Positions 56,416-57,566 of a stretch of 57,566 bases of DNA are shown piece after piece. The stretch is from positions 1 to 57,566 of the forward strand of contig CAXYVG010000011.1 of NCBI GenBank assembly GCA_964292325.1, given 5' to 3'. The notes beneath the pieces are model-generated. The model was not told the DNA's origin. It was given only the letters and a program-made list of their open reading frames with translations, and did not search any database. The stretch is from CTSoil-075 sp964292325 (lineage in GTDB: Bacteria > Bacillota > Negativicutes > DSM-13327). The number at the start of each line of letters is the position of its first letter. Position 1 is the first letter of the stretch. Made by a program: the position numbers and the translations under genes.

Positions 56416-57360
56416 CTAACATGGTATTTTCATTGTACGTCCATAAGAGTGCATATAAGAAGCGGTAGGGCAGTTATTATTATTAAAAATAATAGTAGCG
56501 TGGTGAATAAATTTCTTATTTAGAATATAACGTAAATCGTATATCTTTACGGATATGGAGTCAGTATTTTGCTGTTCTTCAAAATAACTAAACGGTGTAA
56601 AGTTGGTGAAAAAGTCTCCTAATGGAGTGTTTTTTGCTTGGATTGTAAAAGACGAGGATTTTTTTTGCTTAGGTAAGGTAGCATTGATTGTTAGGGATGG
56701 ATAGAATGATCCGATCTCGCCCACGATGTGATGACTAGTGGTCTCTAAGACGAAATCCCATGATAAGATTCGTTTTAATGAGGGCATTACTATTATTTGC
56801 GTGATTGGTTCACTAGAAAATAAGGATTTCAGTTGTTTTTTGGCTCTACTACGTAGTAATGTTCTTATTACTATATAAAAAATCAGTATAAAAAAAGTAT
56901 GCAGTGATAATTCGAACATGTCACGATGGATGGTATATAGGCTGATCATTAACACTAATAGGATCGGATCCATCACATTTAATAAGGATAAACTCTTTCT
57001 TTCTTTGCACAAAGGCCATAAAATAGCAGCTCCATGAGTATTAAAGTAATCAATGCTAATATGAGATAAACCACCCCAAAAAGCCCAACTTACAGTGGAG
57101 AGAAAATTGGCTTGGGGCATAAAAAAATGCAAAAGTGCGCCAATTAAAATAGACCAGAGAGCAATACCTGGAATGGAATGTGAGAAAGAACGATGTTGCT
57201 TGATATAAGAAAAATTACCTTTCATGTAGGCGATAATATCAAAATCAGGAGCTTGTGCACCAAGCATCGTTGCCCAGTAAATGGGATCATCTATAGAAAA
57301 TTGCTGACCAGATAAACCAGCAACTGCAATACCAATGAATGCATGAGATAAGGAATCCAT
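56416..57360 (-). CDS. Membrane-bound metal-dependent hydrolase, YdjM/DUF457 family
   Basis: 314 residues. ATG at 57360 has GAGGAGG upstream with good spacing (the GTG at 57363 is possible). The N-terminal half has four to five membrane helices and the family His/Asp motifs: DSLSHAFIGI, GAQAPDFDII, QHRSFSHSIPG, HISIDYFNTHG. The C-terminal half is a soluble, beta-rich domain of about 130 residues. The family resembles phospholipase C-like hydrolases and its substrate is unknown; some members are induced by DNA damage. Confidence 0.85.
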   Translation of the reverse strand: MDSLSHAFIGIAVAGLSGQQFSIDDPIYWATMLGAQAPDFDIIAYMKGNFSYIKQHRSFSHSIPGIALWSILIGALLHFFMPQANFLSTVSWAFWGGLSHISIDYFNTHGAAILWPLCKERKSLSLLNVMDPILLVLMISLYTIHRDMFELSLHTFFILIFYIVIRTLLRSRAKKQLKSLFSSEPITQIIVMPSLKRILSWDFVLETTSHHIVGEIGSFYPSLTINATLPKQKKSSSFTIQAKNTPLGDFFTNFTPFSYFEEQQNTDSISVKIYDLRYILNKKFIHHATIIFNNNNCPTASYMHSYGRTMKIPC

Positions 57361-57471
57361 CACTACACCTCCTCAATTTAATTTACATAATATTATAACA
57401 TGAAATGAAATGGCTGGTCTTTGGTAACTTATGTATTTAATAAATGGTAACGGAATCAGTATATAAATAAA

Positions 57472-57510
57472 GAAAGTCCTGTCGGCAAACACCGACAGGA
57501 CTTTCTTATT
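57472..57510 (-). terminator. Terminator of the gene entering from the right edge
   Basis: GAAAGTCCTGTCGG (57472-57485) pairs perfectly with CCGACAGGACTTTC (57492-57505). It lies between two leftward genes. Confidence 0.82.
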
Positions 57511-57525
57511 ATGCAATCAGTATAA

Positions 57526-57566
57526 TTACTTTTTACCAGCTTGGTAGGATCTGTCTAAGATTTGGA
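57526..57566 (-). CDS. C-terminal end of a gene cut by the window edge
   Basis: The minus strand reads QILDRSYQAGKK followed by TAA at 57528-57526, and a strong terminator lies just downstream. Only 12 residues are visible, so the protein cannot be identified. Confidence 0.4.
   Translation of the reverse strand, partial: QILDRSYQAGKK

Overview
The window looks like the chromosome of a low-GC, endospore-forming Firmicute, most likely a Negativicute of the Sporomusaceae (Pelosinus-like). The support is spoIIR, CodY, Rex, HutP, a T-box leader, frequent TTG/GTG starts behind strong AGGAGG sites, and the DUF4931 and Cys-rich lactate-oxidase families. The genus-level guess is inference from protein style. 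No plasmid, complete prophage or CRISPR array is visible.

Layout. 1-2600: tRNA-Ala(GGC) with an integrase remnant, repeat debris, a 30-residue membrane peptide with its own terminator, and a LysR gene joined out of frame to a chemotaxis-receptor tail (a deletion scar). 2800-5400: alpha-hydroxy-acid oxidase, UspA, Rex. 5490-6200: two tiny leftward genes. 6500-12850: M20 amidohydrolase, FMN glutamate-synthase-like protein, type III polyketide synthase plus isoprenylcysteine-methyltransferase-like protein (BpsA/BpsB type), M24 peptidase, cupin. 12875-18020 (leftward): CodY, a truncated PaaK-like protein, DUF134, then a sulfur module of an ArsR repressor with a CoA-disulfide reductase-rhodanese-TusA-DsrE fusion. 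18250-23150: amidase, an 860-residue kinase-like/AAA+/RyR fusion, cyclophilin, a FliG-N-like protein, SpoIIR. 23340-25380 (leftward): HutP and a sodium:solute symporter behind a UAG-rich leader and attenuator. 25550-34940: oligopeptide ABC transporter (oppBCDF, beta-lactamase-like hydrolase, oppA), LD-carboxypeptidase, M20 amidohydrolase, P-loop kinase. 34925-39467 (leftward): HlyD, two ATPases, an ABC-2 permease and a TetR repressor, resembling E. coli ybhGFSR/cecR, behind a perfect 30-bp palindrome. 39700-44400: GAF-GGDEF-EAL protein and a polar amino-acid ABC transporter. 44500-49100: transporter remnant, carbon-nitrogen hydrolase, SbmA/BacA-like ABC protein, T-box-controlled threonine deaminase. 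49300-57566: orphan efflux adaptor, IclR regulator, two secreted unknowns, phosphoglucomutase, duplicated zinc-ribbon proteins, DUF4931 and DUF457-type proteins.

Themes. Much of the window deals with uptake and breakdown of peptides, amides and amino acids (three M20/M24 hydrolases, LD-carboxypeptidase, two peptide or amino-acid ABC systems, a HutP-linked symporter, CodY, T-box ilvA). Redox and sulfur sensing form a second theme (Rex, the sulfurtransferase fusion, a four-Cys ArsR).

The strongest candidates for something undescribed are the kinase-like/AAA+/RyR protein, the HutP-linked attenuator, the Shine-Dalgarno hairpin before the LD-carboxypeptidase gene, and the 30-bp palindrome before the export operon. 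Start codons were moved from the longest open frame wherever a clear ribosome binding site argued for it. All family assignments come from reading motifs, not from searches.
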